Assembly: GCA_029448655.1 (NCBI GenBank) | Contig: JACCLO010000008.1 | Coordinates: 1,984,001 to 2,048,000, forward strand | DNA length: 64,000 nucleotides | Direction of reading: 5' to 3' | Source of the DNA: Wolfiporia cocos | Taxonomy: Eukaryota; Basidiomycota; Agaricomycetes; Polyporales; Phaeolaceae | Part shown: piece after piece, positions 1-12,193 of the stretch | Numbering within the stretch: the stretch's first letter is position 1 | Layout of the letters: every line of letters starts with the position of its first letter | Notes under the pieces: generated by a model | Told to the model about the DNA's origin: nothing | Databases searched by the model: none | What the model saw: the letters and a program-made list of their open reading frames with translations, nothing else | Made by a program: the position numbers and the translations under genes

Positions 1-1703
1 CTGCGCCTGTACCGGCGCTGGCGAGCCTAGCGCTGCCACCGGCGTCATGGGCGCGGGAGCCTGTTGGGGTGTCATGCGACCCGTTGCCATTGGTACAAAC
101 TGATGCGCGGTCTGGGGCGCAGCGAACGGTGCCAACGCTGACTGCATGTTTCGCGGATTGGCAGAAATCTGTATGGCCGAGACAGGACGTGGCTTCTGCG
201 GGCGAGGGCCAACCGGAGACGGCGGATGTGCCCGGGAGGGAGCGGAGGGAGCGCGTTCCATAGGGACATCAGTTGAGATGGCCAGCGCATTGGGCGAGGG
301 GCTGCGCGAGGGCGGGACGGGAGCCGCACGTGCCGAGCGAAGCAGCTGAGGCGGCGCCATCGCCAGACACTCTAAGTTGGACATCTCCAGGCGACATGGT
401 TTCTTCGACTTGGGCGCGAAGTATTGCTTAGTGACCACTTTCCCTGTTGCCCCCATGACCTCATCGATGTCCATCAGGATGCCGTGCGCTTCCATAGCCA
501 TCTCGCGATGCTTCTGAAGGAGAAAGTAGAACGCCTTCGCCAGGGTCCCCTGCCCAGCTGGGCGTAGAAGATCAGCCCTGATACTGTCAGGGTCCGCATG
601 ACGGCCCCAGATCACGCAGAGAGACTCAAATATATCACGATCGATATGCAGCGCAGAAGGCAGAGGCCTAGCCAACTCTGAGACAGGCGGAGCAGGAACA
701 TAAGTGATACCAGGCGTCTGTCCCTCGAGCCAGGGGTGAGTCAGAATCTCGGCCATCTATTCCAATCCCACGGTTAGTGCGGATGTTTGATGAGGTAGCG
801 GCGCAGAAAATTTACCGTAATCCTTTTCGATACCTCAACGACCAGCATTCGTGAGAGCAAGTCTTTAGCCAGCGGATCGATATACGTAGGCATCTCGTAC
901 TTGCCGACCTTCACCTTGCTGAGCAGATTGCGGACATTCTTGTCGTCAAAGGGAAGCCGCCCAGTCAATAGAGCATACAAGATCACGCCGCAGCTCCAGA
1001 TGTCAGTCGCAGTCCCACAGTACTTGTGTCCGTTGACAATCTCAGGACTAGCGTAGTGCGGGCTCCCACAGCTCGTTTCTAGCTGAAGAGACGGGGGCGC
1101 GAACGCCGCCATGCCCCAGTCCGCGATCTTGATGAGCGGAGGGTTGAGCGAGTGGATGAGGATATTCTCCGGCTTCAAGTCGCGGTGGATGATCGAGAAC
1201 GTGTGCGCATAGTTCAGCCCATAGACAATTTGTTTGAAGTACGCTAGGGCCTCGAGCGGGGCGAGCTTGCCGCGGTTGACCAGAAAGTCGAATAGCTCGC
1301 CGCCTTCAACGTATTCCAGAATCAGGTAGAGCTCCTTCTCGCCCTCATACACATCGTATATGCGCATTATGTTCGGATGGTTCATGAGCTTCATCATGGT
1401 GATCTCTCTGTCAATGCCGAGGCGTTGCTTCTCGGACTTGGCCTGCTGAGCGGGGGGAAGCGGTAAGATCTTCACGGCTGCAAGCTGGCCCGTCTTGCGA
1501 TGCTTTGCAATCTTCACATGTCCACTCGCGCCCTTACCGACGCACTCGCCAATGATCCAGGGCCCAACGTACTTTGCGTCGTCGGGATAGTCAAACGCGC
1601 CTTGTCCAGCAGCGGCCTTCTCCTTCTGCCAACGGGTTCCCAACGGTGTCTGGTACTTGATAGGCGGCGCGCGCGGCGGGCTGTCGGGAGCGATGGCAGG
1701 CAT
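1..1703 (-). CDS. GIN4/NIM1-type Ser/Thr kinase, 3' end cut by window edge
   Basis: Two exons are seen: 816-1703 and 756 down to base 1, joined by a 59-bp intron (757-815). The second exon stays open to the window edge, so the C-terminus is missing. The protein has a complete kinase domain at about residues 48-305: glycine loop VGKGASGHV, VAIK-type lysine in AAVKIL, catalytic HRDLKPEN, an activation segment ending in ASPEIV, and AEILTHPWL at the end of the C-lobe, which is completed by the splice. After the domain comes a Ser/Pro-rich tail. By family this is a CAMK-like kinase of the GIN4/HSL1/NIM1 group, which controls septin organisation and mitotic entry at the bud neck or septum. The metal-binding DFG motif reads DWG. 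The start is the first ATG, giving MPAIAPDSPP. The kinase assignment is firm; the subfamily is likely. Confidence 0.9.
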
Positions 1704-2213
1704 TATGTCGTCAAACCTAGTATGGTGAATGTGTACAAATCCAGATTATAGTGATGTGAACGTAGAATAGTGTGGTATAAATGCTGATGTCGCTGTCGTC
1801 GTCAGCCAGAACCAGGACCGCAAACCGAGCAGGAAGAAGGAAAGAGAGGGCCGCCACCTGTGTCTTCGGTGGCGCGCCAACTTAACAATGTGACGGCGGC
1901 TGACGCGCCCAAACAGCGCCCAAACAGCTTGACGTCCCATCACATGACATCTCGCTGCCACTGCTGGTGCCACTATTTGAAGCAGTAAATCATCTGCAGG
2001 CTACTGTTGACTCATCGCTAGCGTATAAGTCATTAGAGGCAATGGCCACTGAGCAGCCACAAATTAGACGCAGATTTCGATACGTACAAAGTTCCGGGAA
2101 GCTACGATGTGAATAATATGCAATACACCGTCCCTGTGGTATAAGGCGAGAGGACCCCATTCCGAGGAAGGAAGCCGAACAGCAGACGGAGAGAAGGAGC
2201 GCCGCAGCGGGGA
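1704..2213. other. Intergenic, 5' region of the kinase
   Basis: About 510 bases lie between the kinase start codon and the stop codon of the SNARE gene, both on the minus strand. The stretch must hold the kinase promoter and the SNARE 3' UTR. No splice-consistent coding segment or RNA gene was seen. Confidence 0.5.
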
Positions 2214-3363
2214 CTATACTAGGATAACGGCCAGAAGGAGCGCCATGAGGATGATAATCAGTATCACGATACACCATCCAGACTTCGTTTCTGATAGGAA
2301 ATGTAGGAAGCCCATTAGAAACGCTGGGAATCGGCGTGAGATGATGATGAGGCTATACCTTCTGTCTGGCGGATGAATCTTTTCATTCTTTGCATGGCAT
2401 CTCCGAGTTTGGCGCCGGACCTGTCCACGCCCTGCTCGAGGTCGTCGAGCATCCTGTGATTATCGAAAGTTGCGGTCAGATAACTGTGATATGGCGTCCC
2501 GCAGCAAAGATTGGTATGGAGGAGGTTTAGCCAACTCACTCGTTATGCTCATTAATTTCTTGGCCCATTAATCCCGCCTGTTCTGCGAGGGTATTGAGGG
2601 TACCAGAGATGTTTTCGATTGTCTGGTCTTGTTGACGGATCATCATCTGAGATCATAGAGAAGGTTCTCAACATAAAGCAAACGTCTCCGCTCGAACAAT
2701 ATACCTCTTGCTCCTGTCTGGCCCATTCTGCTTGGTCATCACCAGGGACAGGAGATGTTGACCGGCTACCTGCGCGGGAAAGATCTGACGGTAGTCCTAT
2801 CTGCGAGTGTGGCCTGGAACGGCTTGTAACAGTATCTGAATCAACCTCCGCTCTCATACTCTGTAACCCGAAAACGAAAGGCACAATGTCAGATGCACAA
2901 TTCTGTTTTACTTGGAAACTCGGTATCATACGCGCCTCTATCTCGTGTCGCACACGGCCTACATAGCGTTGCCGTTCCATAAGCTCAGACTCTTCGAGAC
3001 CGAACATGCGGGCGCCGGTAGATTCAACGACCCTACAGACATCTGCGGTTAGGGTCTCAGGAGGCAGCACGGCTATATTGTCAAAGCTAGCAGCATACTG
3101 ACTTGACGCTTTCTTCCAGATCTTCCAGGTCGGCCTCAAGGGCAGCAAGCGTAGCCTTCAGCTGACCAACATTTGTTCCATTCTTGAGACATTGCCCAGG
3201 GGAGCAGGTTTGGATAGCATACCTCGTTCCTTGCCCATCCGAGCTCCTCGCTGTCATCTCTTGCAGTACTCCGAATCCGTAAGTATGAAGCTCGGAGGGT
3301 CGATGCAGACTGAAGGGAAGCTTGCACCTCCTGCTGCACGGCGTGATACGGATCCGTAGACAT
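2214..3363 (-). CDS. TLG1: Syntaxin-6/Tlg1-type Qc-SNARE
   Basis: Seven exons (3363-3223, 3161-3103, 3032-2912, 2860-2705, 2646-2540, 2453-2359, 2290-2214) give 251 residues in frame. The N-terminus (MSTDPYHAVQQEV ... LEADLEDLEESVK) matches the syntaxin-6 three-helix domain. The SNARE helix begins near QQDQTIENISGTLNTL and is followed by a C-terminal membrane anchor, IVILIIILMALLLAVILV. This is a tail-anchored t-SNARE of the trans-Golgi/early endosome, used in endosome-to-Golgi fusion. The zero-layer position, normally Gln, reads His (codon 2545-2547). Intron 2861-2911 is 51 bp with no stop in frame, so its retention would add 17 residues. An in-frame upstream codon at 3405 is TTG, so the ATG at 3363 was chosen. 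Confidence 0.9.
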
Positions 3364-4471
3364 TGTTGCACGACGCTCCCTCAAGATAGAAGACCAGGCT
3401 TTCAAGGTATGCGCAGCTCCTCAAGGCTAGGATTTGGGCTCTGAGCGACCGGCGCAGACTCCGGATATTCAGGGTGGTCGCAGGAATACGCTCCGCCCTC
3501 GTTGAAACAAGTAGGGTTGCAAGGAATCGGGATTGACGTTAAATAAAAACTATATATGAGCGATTGTGTGAAGCTCGTGGAAGAGCTATGTGCATGTGAG
3601 TCGAAGTCGGTGGCGAGTAGAGGAGCTGCCAGGCGCGTTACCTCGATCGCGTGGAAAAGACTAGCGCTAATTACTGTTGTTGCAACGCTCAGCTCGGTGT
3701 TAGACTTCATCAGGTCGACAGTACTTATACTTGTACCCGACTGGACAAATGTATAACAACCGACAGCGTTGAGATTCGCGGACACTGCAGCGGACTCGAT
3801 GGTTATGATCCTGCAGTAGTATACCAACTGAGACTCGGAGAACAGCCTTCGGCGCCTTAGCCACAGCGGAGTTCAAAGGCATACATCCTTAACGGACTGA
3901 CCTTTAGATGTCCACAGGACCACACCACTTCTGCTCTGTCGTCTAGCTATCCAGTGTGTCTGACAGACAACCGCTGTGTCCGTTGCCGACTAGACCCAAG
4001 CATTACTAACCCCGGCGGTCAGTAATCTTCAACTAGGTTCGTGTACCTGCCTATCCACGACGAATATCGCCTCATAATTGGGTCTACGCGTCTTGTTATC
4101 TGTATCTTCATCTTCACCGTAAGTTTCGCTCGAGAGTATGTGTGTTTGTGAGCTCAAATGGCCGCAGGCTGCGTGCACTGTTCTCGGCGGCTTATCAGCG
4201 CCACCGTGACTTGGCTGAGCTCAGCTGCTGTACCGATACCGTGAGTAGTAATCATTGCAGATTGTGCTACCCTTCTCAAGCTCACCATCGCGATGGCAGC
4301 TATCTCCAGCTGGTGTACGTCCAACTTCGACCATCTTACACTTTTGTTTCAGACCAGCTGAGGCCGCACACAGACAACAGCCAGTATTCGACTTGGAACC
4401 GTACCCGCCGCCTGCGCACGCAGCCGTACCTCGCTCGCACGGACACAACCACCTCCCGCAGGGCAGCCGAG
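3364..4471. other. Divergent intergenic region, SNARE / RING ligase
   Basis: About 1.1 kb lies between the divergently transcribed SNARE and RING-ligase genes and should carry both promoters. It may hold a 5' exon of the ligase, since the frame is open upstream of 4472 back to 4142. A 141-codon minus-strand ORF at 3402-3827 shows no recognisable motif and was not called. Confidence 0.4.
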
Positions 4472-6274
4472 ATGGCGCAAGAGGCCGTTGTGATCAACAT
4501 GGCTGAGCCCAGCGTCCCTGAGGCGCAGGACAAGAAGCCCGACACGCTCTTTGGCCCGAACATCGGCATTGTCAGCGGCGGGCCTGACTGGGCGGAGCGG
4601 CGCGAGAAGAGCACCGACGAGCTCACCCCGGATATCATCAAGAGCTGGATCTCGCGGAGCAAAGAGGTGAGCACGGTCCTCCTCTCGAGGGACCGGCTGT
4701 GGAATGCGTACACAGGGGTGCGCTACGACCACGACGCTGCAAGCTCTCGTCAACCTCAAGCGGCCGACGCTCCGTCTCACGCCGCTCGAGATCGCCCCAT
4801 CGGACGACCCCGACCACGTCGATTCGCAGCATCACCACGGGCTCGAGTTCGAGTACGACTGCGACGCGCCCAAGTGCGGGATCAGTGTGCACGTCCTCCT
4901 GGACCCGAAGCATCGCCTCGCGGACAAGCCTGACGCAAGCGGCCTGTCCAAGTTCCTTGTTTTTGAGGCTGTCGTCGAGGGCGGGTTCGGCAAGGTGCTC
5001 AAGCTCGAGGACGGCGCGCTGCTCGAGCTGGGGCGCTTTGAGCACGGCCCGGACGCTCCTGAGAAGGATTTTCCTGGCGAGTCGTCGTCCGCGCCCGATG
5101 CGGAGGGCGCACACACCGCGGAGGAGGTACATGCAAAGAACAGGAAGCGGTTCACGCACTTCACGTTCCGCAAGAAGGGCCACGACCGCTCTGTCGCAGG
5201 GCCTGCGCTCGCCGTCGTCGACGCAGAGACGCATGCACCGGCGGCCGAGGGTGGTGATACCAAGGCGGCGAAGGACGAAGAGCCCGACCTTGGGGTGCGG
5301 GTCATCATTCGCCTAGCCGCTCTCGACGAAGAGGGCAAGGAGCTTTCGTCGGTCAACGAGCAGGTGACGTACCTGCACATCGTCCGCTTCGGCTCTCCGC
5401 CGACGGCGGTTGACGGGGAGCCCGTGGAGGACAAGCGGCCGTGGGTTGTGAAGGTCGTCAAGCGCGAGGCAACGGTATGTGGTGCAGGCAGCACATGGCA
5501 CCCTGAGCTCACGACGAATAGATCGGCCCGCATACGTTCCAACTACATGAGATCTACGGCCTCTCTGCCAACTCGACCACCGCAACACACGCGCCGGCAC
5601 CGACAGAGACAGCGCCGTTGAACGAGCACTCCTATCCACCCGCGCCTACTTCTGCTGCGGCGGCGCACGAGGAAGAACCGTCGTCAGAATGCCTGCTTTG
5701 CCTGTCATCCCCGCGCGAGGTGGTGCTGCTACCGTGCCGTCACCTCGTTGCCTGCCGCGAGTGCGCCGTTAACATGATCGAGTTTGGAGCAGGTGGGACG
5801 ATTGTCCACCAGGAGAGCGAGACGAATGCGACCGCAGCGACGGACGCTACCGCGGCGGAGGCTGCGGCCTCGACCCAGGGCGCCGATGGCGCTCAAACAG
5901 GCTCCGAAGCGAACGCTCCGCAGCCGGCGCCCCGACGCAAACGCAAGGCTAAGGGCTGGTTCTGCCCTGTTTGCAGACAGCGTACGTTGAGTCGCGATGG
6001 CAAATTGGTATAATTCTAACCCTGGCTTTCAGCGTACACTTCAATGCTTCGCATAACCACTGTCCCACCCTCGAAGGAAGAGGACGAGAAGTTCCGCGAC
6101 TCGGTGTCGGTGGAGGCAGCACCGCAGGTCGAGGCGCAGCCTACTACTCCCACCACTCCCACGCTGCGTGGTAGCCTGGCTTCCATGACCCGCCCCGGGT
6201 TCCTGCGTTTTGGGCGAACTGGTGCCCCGCCGCCCGATGTCGAGAGAGGCCAGGTTGCGACTTCCGCTGTCTAA
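4472..6274 (+). CDS. Mahogunin (MGRN1)-like RING E3 ubiquitin ligase
   Basis: Four exons (4472-4666, 4716-5474, 5522-5981, 6033-6274) splice in frame. The middle part has the MGRN1/LOG2-type domain before the RING (VNLKRPTLRLTP, LEFEYDCDAPKCGISVHVLL). The RING follows: ECLLC, CRHLVACREC, then FCPVCRQPYTSMLRI, which is completed by the last splice. Between the second and third Cys pairs lies an Ala/Thr-rich insert of roughly 60 residues, longer than usual. The C-terminus is Pro/Thr-rich. Proteins of this family ubiquitinate membrane receptors and endosomal cargo. The start is uncertain: the ATG at 4472 is conservative, but the frame is open to 4142 and a further 5' exon is possible. Confidence 0.85.
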
Positions 6275-6844
6275 CATAGCAGCTGTACCCTTGACAACGA
6301 GGTGCGCATTCACGGGTCCCGTTGTACCTCTCCCTATTCAGTGCACCTTGTGCCGCTCATCTTCCATCTGTACTGCTGTCTTCGGATCATTCTTACTTGA
6401 ATCGCTAGCTTACCCGTGTACTATCCCGTTCATCGCTCTTTATTCGAACCCTGTATCCATGTGTTTCATTATGATATTCAGAACGTTGGTGTTGGCAGAG
6501 CTCTCCCTGTAAACAGTTGCTACGCCGGTCAGTTATCCGATTTGATAGTCCACAGCATGTGTGCCAGCCAGCAGTAACATTGTCACGAGTGATTATACAA
6601 GCTCAGATGGAGGTGGCATTTTGCTGCATACGGAGCGGCCAATTGCGGTAGTATTGTAGAGCAAATAGCACAGCCGATAGCGTTCCATCCGTTCGACGTG
6701 ATATGTCGCCAGCACAGCCGAACCTATCATGGGAGGTGGCAGATGGTACAGCATGAATTGCATGAGGTGCCTCGCAACAGTCATAGGCGCATGTAGTGGG
6801 TGCGATGCAAAGCCGAGGGGAGAGAACAAGGAGAGCAAAATAAA
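6275..6844. other. Convergent 3' intergenic region
   Basis: About 570 bases lie between the stop codons of the RING ligase (plus) and the ribosomal protein gene (minus). This is 3' UTR and terminator space; no gene was seen. Confidence 0.5.
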
Positions 6845-7450
6845 CTACGCAATAAGCTTGACGACACCACCAGCCTCCTTGATTTTCCGCCTGTAGCCAG
6901 TTGTAAGAGGACAATGAGGAATGTTGAATCACGGGAACGCACTCTGCCTTCGCCGACACAAAGCGGGCCTTCACAATGAAGGGGAGCTTAGGAAGCCTTC
7001 CACTGGAGTTAGGACATTTTCGACATCGTCTGAAATTATGGTGCTCACTTTCCATTGCCCAAAACCTTCGCGTACCCGTGACGGAGGATGTCAATCACGG
7101 GGACGACGTCCGAGTTCTCCGTCAGCCCCTCCTTCTCCTCCGCAGGGACAAGCGTCCAGAGCTTGTCAATGTTGATGGTTGGGCGCCAGCGGAGATTGCG
7201 CGTAAGATGGAAGTGGCGCATACCAACCTTACCGAAGTAACCAGGGTGGTACTTGTCGAAGTTGGTACTAGGCATCAACGAACCGCTTGTCTAGTGAGCG
7301 ATGTACAAGTGTTTAGAGTACGCACCGGTGGTGGTGCTGACCACCAGCAAGACCACGACCACCGGGGTGCTTACGGTGCTTGCCTACACGTCCGTGACCG
7401 GCGGAGACGTGGCCGCGGTGCTTGCGAGTGTTCGAAAACCGTGTAGGCAT
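6845..7450 (-). CDS. RPL28: 60S ribosomal protein uL15 (yeast L28, animal L27a)
   Basis: Four exons (7450-7326, 7267-7049, 7002-6943, 6890-6845) give 149 residues in frame, the normal family length. The N-terminus [20 protein letters not shown], the block [34 protein letters not shown] and the end [12 protein letters not shown] are all diagnostic. The protein is a large-subunit component near the peptidyl-transferase region. It is divergent from RPB11 across 610 bp, which should contain a strong promoter for this highly expressed gene. The junction of exons 2 and 3 reads LGNGNGRLP, two residues longer than the yeast protein as remembered, so that splice site may be slightly off. Confidence 0.95.
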
Positions 7451-8060
7451 TTTCTGTCGCGAAACCAAGAGTGAGCATCATCCAAACCGAGCACCATGCA
7501 TCCAATATCGCAGAGGCCGCATTTCTCCATGTTGAGACATGCGATCGAGAGCTCTCGATGCGTATATTTCATTCCGACGGCTCTCAGAGCGAAAAGGAGC
7601 AGCATACTGACCTTGAGGCGGCGTAATTTGAGGATACACGGACGATCGGCCTGTACTGACCAGCCGGATTGGGCGGTGGCAATATATTTGTTCGTGCTTG
7701 GTATGTGGCACTCAACGAGCTTCAAATTTCTTTGTTCCGTTCCACGAATACCCTCCAGAACAGCTCAACGATACGCGTGGGTGCTAAGAGCACACAGTGA
7801 GTACATGCAGTTCCACTTGTACTCTGCCGATGATGCTGTTATTTATTGTCAATGAACTCTAATGATCACAAATAATGCCCTGAGCTCCCGCGTTCTGGTC
7901 TCTGCGTAATGTCTGCAGTACTGATGCTCTGTTACTTGTCTAGGTGAAATATCGGTCTTGAGGTGAGATCATGGCGATATTGGAGGGCTGCACATTGCAG
8001 CAACTTACCCGTTGGTGTCCCGATAGAGATCCTGTTTGTTAGACGCTGTTGTAACTTACA
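7451..8060. promoter_or_regulatory. Shared divergent promoter region RPL28 / RPB11
   Basis: 610 bases separate the start codons of the ribosomal protein gene (minus) and RPB11 (plus). It is inferred to contain both promoters. No specific box was identified with confidence, and short ORFs in it show no domain. Confidence 0.4.
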
Positions 8061-8600
8061 ATGAATGCACCGGCTCGATATGAGCTGTTCGTCCTGGAGG
8101 AGGGCGAAAAGCCGTGCGTGATCTTGCTGCCTTACTGTGGAGCGCGGCCTTACGTTGGTCTGCGCATGCGCAGAGTCGAGATCATCGAAGACACGAAGAT
8201 ACCCAACGCAGCCACAATTAAGGTGGTGAAACAGGATCATACCCTGGGCAACATGATCCGCGCGTGAGTGAAACTTCTGTGCACGGCGAGACGCGCTGCT
8301 TATGGAAATCAATTCAGTCAGCTGCTTTCTATGCCTCAGATTCTGTTCGCTGGCTACAAAGTGCCACATCCACTGCAGCCATATTTCTTGATCAAGATTC
8401 AGACAGATGGCTCGATCACTCCCACCGCTATCCTGGAACAAGCCTGCACCAAGCTCATCGGCACCCTGTCATCGCTGGAGACCAAATTTAAGCGAGAGTT
8501 CACGTTCAAGGATGTGGACGGTGGCGTAACTGAGGACGCATATGGTACCACAACGTCCGGAGTGGCTTGGTCTGATAGTAGGGACTACCTGGATTTCTGA
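8061..8600 (+). CDS. RPB11: RNA polymerase II subunit RPB11
   Basis: Three exons (8061-8113, 8174-8263, 8318-8600) give 141 residues in frame. Recognisable features are the start [18 protein letters not shown], the core [24 protein letters not shown] and [12 protein letters not shown], all conserved in RPB11/POLR2J. RPB11 pairs with RPB3 in the alpha-like heterodimer that nucleates Pol II assembly in the nucleus. The C-terminus is about 20-25 residues longer than in yeast, ending in a Gly/Thr-rich segment ([13 protein letters not shown]). Confidence 0.95.
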
Positions 8601-9353
8601 TTTCTTGTTCCATGTTACAGTGTATCTTGTACAACAGTCAGCCTGTCGTGTAGTTGTAGCAACGAACTAATTATTTATATATCCGCTAAGATGACGTGCC
8701 AAGCTTTCTCTCTTTTCTGACCGTCACATTTGTCCCACTGTAATTCAGTGCAGGCTCAGCGCTCATCGACATCACTTCGCAAGAGATTCTCACAGCAAAG
8801 CAAAATGTGGGGTGCGGCACACTCGTTATCACGGATAGAGCCGTAGAATGCAGGATCCGTGGTCAGCGAAATGCAAATGACCATATCCGCTTTGTAAGGT
8901 TTGACGCCATCTCACGGCGCAGCTTCTGACTGACGAATAATTACACGAGCGCTCGGCGGTCTTTAGGAGCCAGGGAATGGGATCATGTCTACATTTCAAT
9001 GATGCTATTCAGCCCTCGCGTATCAGCCGCCGTGATGCTCGGATTCCCATGCATGAGATCGCGTGATTCACTGCCTCAAGGTGCAGCCACAAATAATCTT
9101 CGCGACGACTCCTTACGCTTTGTACACGGAAATTCACGTAGTTATCTAGCTAGATACCTAGGAGCCGCGGAAGAAAGCCGGGGTATGCGTATCGCTTGCC
9201 ACGTGTTAGCCGCCGCGAAATGAATGTGAAAAGTAGCTATGCAATAAATCACGGGTCCGTCCAACGCGCAACAAATTGCGGGTAATAACGATCGACGCGG
9301 CTGAGGAATGACATTGAGACCGCAGTCGATAGACGAGGACATTGGCTCGCTAA
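8601..9353. other. Convergent intergenic region RPB11 / MTG1
   Basis: About 750 bases lie between the 3' ends of RPB11 and MTG1. ORFs of 66-74 codons here lack motifs or splice partners. Nothing else was seen. Confidence 0.5.
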
Positions 9354-11334
9354 CTAATTACCGCCTCGTCGCGCTGCGAGCCTTGCTTTGACGCGTGCTG
9401 CACGCTTCGCGAGGAGCTCTTCCCGCTGACGCTTTTTTTCCTGAGTCAAGCTCACGCCGCCGCCTTCGCGCTCCTCCTCTAGCGCCGATGTCTCGAACGC
9501 ATCGATGCATGCCTCCATCTTCTGCTGTATGAGCGCCTCGTCGTAGCGTGACGCCTGCGCTTCTGCGGCATCAACAGACCACTCGAGGTCAAAGCCCCAC
9601 CCGCGCCGGTGCGTTCCTCTACCTGCATGGAGCACCGGCGCCGAAGCTGCGACGATCCCGCCTTCTTCGCGCCACCACCTGATGAACCACACAGCCGCAC
9701 GGGCCTGGTCAGGAATACCACCCCGCTTCATCATGCACAACTTGCGCGCAAGCAGATCAAGGAACTCATTCACGTCAACCATGGGCGGCGTGGATGGCGG
9801 GAGGACCTGTAAGTATGCAGGGGCTACGATTCCACACGGTCAATTGTCAGCGCTCGTTTGTGACACGGCACGCGGGATCCGCGGGGAGACTCGCCTACGG
9901 GGTCCAACACGTTGAGTCGGTATATTAAGTACGCGGTCATGTACTCAATATCGTAGAGGCCTTCCTTAATTCCAGCTATTTTGTGAAACAAACCGGTCAT
10001 GTCAGCCTGTGGCCCATGTCCGGTCGGATGACAATGAGCGTCTAACTAACCTATGAGCGCCAGCTTGATGCCTCGTTCTGCGCCGCGGTCTCCGTTCCCT
10101 AAGAACGGTAGCATCACTCCCGGGGAGTCGTATGAGTAAACAAGTGGGCTTTCGGATATTTTCAGGCGTGTGGAGAGCACCCGCGTGTGACCTGGTTGAG
10201 CGGATGTACGCAACGCTTTCGGCACGGCTGATGAGGCCGTCGCACAGCGTCAGTACATCGTAATTGTGAAACTTGATATAGCCATATGATTCGAGCTTAC
10301 AACCTGCAACTCCTGTTTTCCGGAGGGCGTTCAACAATGTAGACTTCCCGACGTTGGGCATGCCCACGACTAGGACGTTCGTCTCTGGCATGTGTGTATT
10401 GGTTTTCGCGATGTCTAATAATGTCATAGTCCCGATAAATTGATAATATTACATCTTTGAACCAATATTTCTACTTACTGATGATCATGTCACTGAGAGT
10501 CTTAATGTCACGCCCTCGACTCCAGGAAGCAAAAAAGACTCTTTGGCCCGGGTATCTTGAGGCCATTGCTTTGCTGAAGGGCTACTGAGAGCTGTATGCC
10601 GAGGCTGTAACATAAAGACACAATACAGCCACTTACCTCGACGCCCCATTCAGGAACCAGGTCCCGCTTGTTGAAGACCACGATACGTTCACATAGGCGA
10701 CCATTGTTCGTAGGTGGCCGATGTAAATGATCAGCCCGTGTCTTTACGTCATGTACTGCGACAGGGGAATCGATATATCCGCGTTCGTTGCGCCACCTCC
10801 TGAGGGCACCTGTAGGGTTCGATGTCAGGAATTAATGAAAAAACTCAACCATGAGCCGTTACGTAGGACAAAGCTCATTCCAGTACAATGAGGAGACGCT
10901 TTGGTGTGGTAAATGCTCAGCTGGAACAATTGAATCGGGGGCATGGGCTTTTTGGAATTCATTCTCGTATATTGAAATTGGGCCAGAACGGCCACGTCTC
11001 ACATAGGCCCAAGCGCTCTAGAATTGTGCCAGCGCAGCGTGTAGCGGGTCGCTGAGTTTCTGCAGTACAGAGCAACCAAGCGACCCAAGTTCTCCGGGAA
11101 GAGTACCGATACAGTCTCGTTGGGGACGCAAACACTCATTAACTCTCGCGCAAAATCACACGCACCTTCAAAATTCCGGTTGATGCTGGTGAGGGGCAGT
11201 CGCGCGTCCCGAAGCTCAAGTACAATGTCTGTACTGCTCAGCACGCTCGGGAGCTGCCTCTGAAACTGAACCATGTGTCCAGGATACCATGACGGGGGCG
11301 CGGGCAACACCGGAAAGGGGATGTGCGTCAGCAT
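9354..11334 (-). CDS. MTG1: Mitochondrial ribosome-associated GTPase MTG1
   Basis: Seven exons (11334-11166, 10809-10637, 10581-10479, 10414-10304, 10227-10051, 9975-9899, 9806-9354) give 420 residues in frame. This is a circularly permuted YlqF/MTG1 GTPase: WYPGHM and VLELRDARLPLTSINRNFEG come first, then G4 as NKRD, then the P-loop GMPNVGKSTLLN, and G3 as DSPG (YSYDSPGVMLPFLGNGD). MTG1 acts on the mitochondrial matrix side of the inner membrane in assembly of the large mitoribosomal subunit. Intron 1 is 356 bp (10810-11165), far longer than the others. The C-terminus is a basic coiled tail (EKKRQREELLAKRAAR). The start is the first ATG, close to the conserved PGHM motif. Confidence 0.93.
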
Positions 11335-12193
11335 CGCGCGGTTGGCGTGAATCTACTGATCAGATTTCAGGAAGCAAGCTGTGGCCTGTGTATTTCCAGG
11401 CCTCACCTGCGGCCCAAGTTGTGGCGATGAGTCGCGAGAGCAAGATGATATGATTGACCAAGGCGCGACTTCGGCGGTGGTTTGGGCGCTTACTACAGCC
11501 GCGGCTTCTCGAGCTTGATCAGTAGACCTGAGAAGTTTTCCTGATACAGCACTTGTGCACTGGAAAAGGCGCGAGCGCTACTCACTGACGATTGAACAAT
11601 GGCGCTGGAGTTCGCGGAAACAGATCTGCAGGATGCCGCCCGCCTGTTGTCGGCAAGTGTGTGATCGCCGCACGCTTAAAGGCAAGCGGGCGGCCATAAA
11701 CGCCGGCGTCGGGAAGCAACACCGAAATCTCACGCGAATTTTTGTCGCCGATGTCCATCAAGCCGGGGTTGCACTCTGTGGCCACTGTGGATGGCGTGTC
11801 CGGCATCATGTGGGCCTTTGTGTGTCAAGCGACACCCGTCTCTGATAACTAATCATTTGCTTCTTTGTTCGTCACATATATTTACAAGATGCTGTGCATG
11901 TAAAAAAACCCGAGACTGAGATGTTGGATACCCGACGGAAACAAAGGGAATGACATGCGGGATCAGGACCATTACGATAGCGAACGTCTCAACACCCGGT
12001 ACAGCGCAATAAACGGTTCACCACTTGAAGCACATCCAGTAGATAACACAGAGAAAGCGAAACAGACCAGACACCGCGAGTCATGCATAACCAAGGAATT
12101 CATAGGTCAGTAAAAGCGGGCACCGCCCGTTATCGCTGTGGTGGGGTATGAGGACGATTGCACCGTAAAATCAAAGGGCGTGGCTTACCGAGC
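11335..12193. other. Intergenic region upstream of MTG1
   Basis: About 860 bases separate two minus-strand genes. Short ORFs overlap on both strands at 11555-11845 (96 codons plus, 75 codons minus), but none gives a recognisable domain or a splice model that holds phase. A small gene here is possible but unsupported. Confidence 0.35.

Noticed and set aside
3402..3827. 141-codon minus-strand ORF upstream of the SNARE.
   Set aside because: It lies in the 5' flank of the SNARE, has no motif and no support beyond being open.
11555..11845. Overlapping small ORFs on both strands upstream of MTG1.
   Set aside because: No splice model kept a frame through the stops, and no family was recognised.
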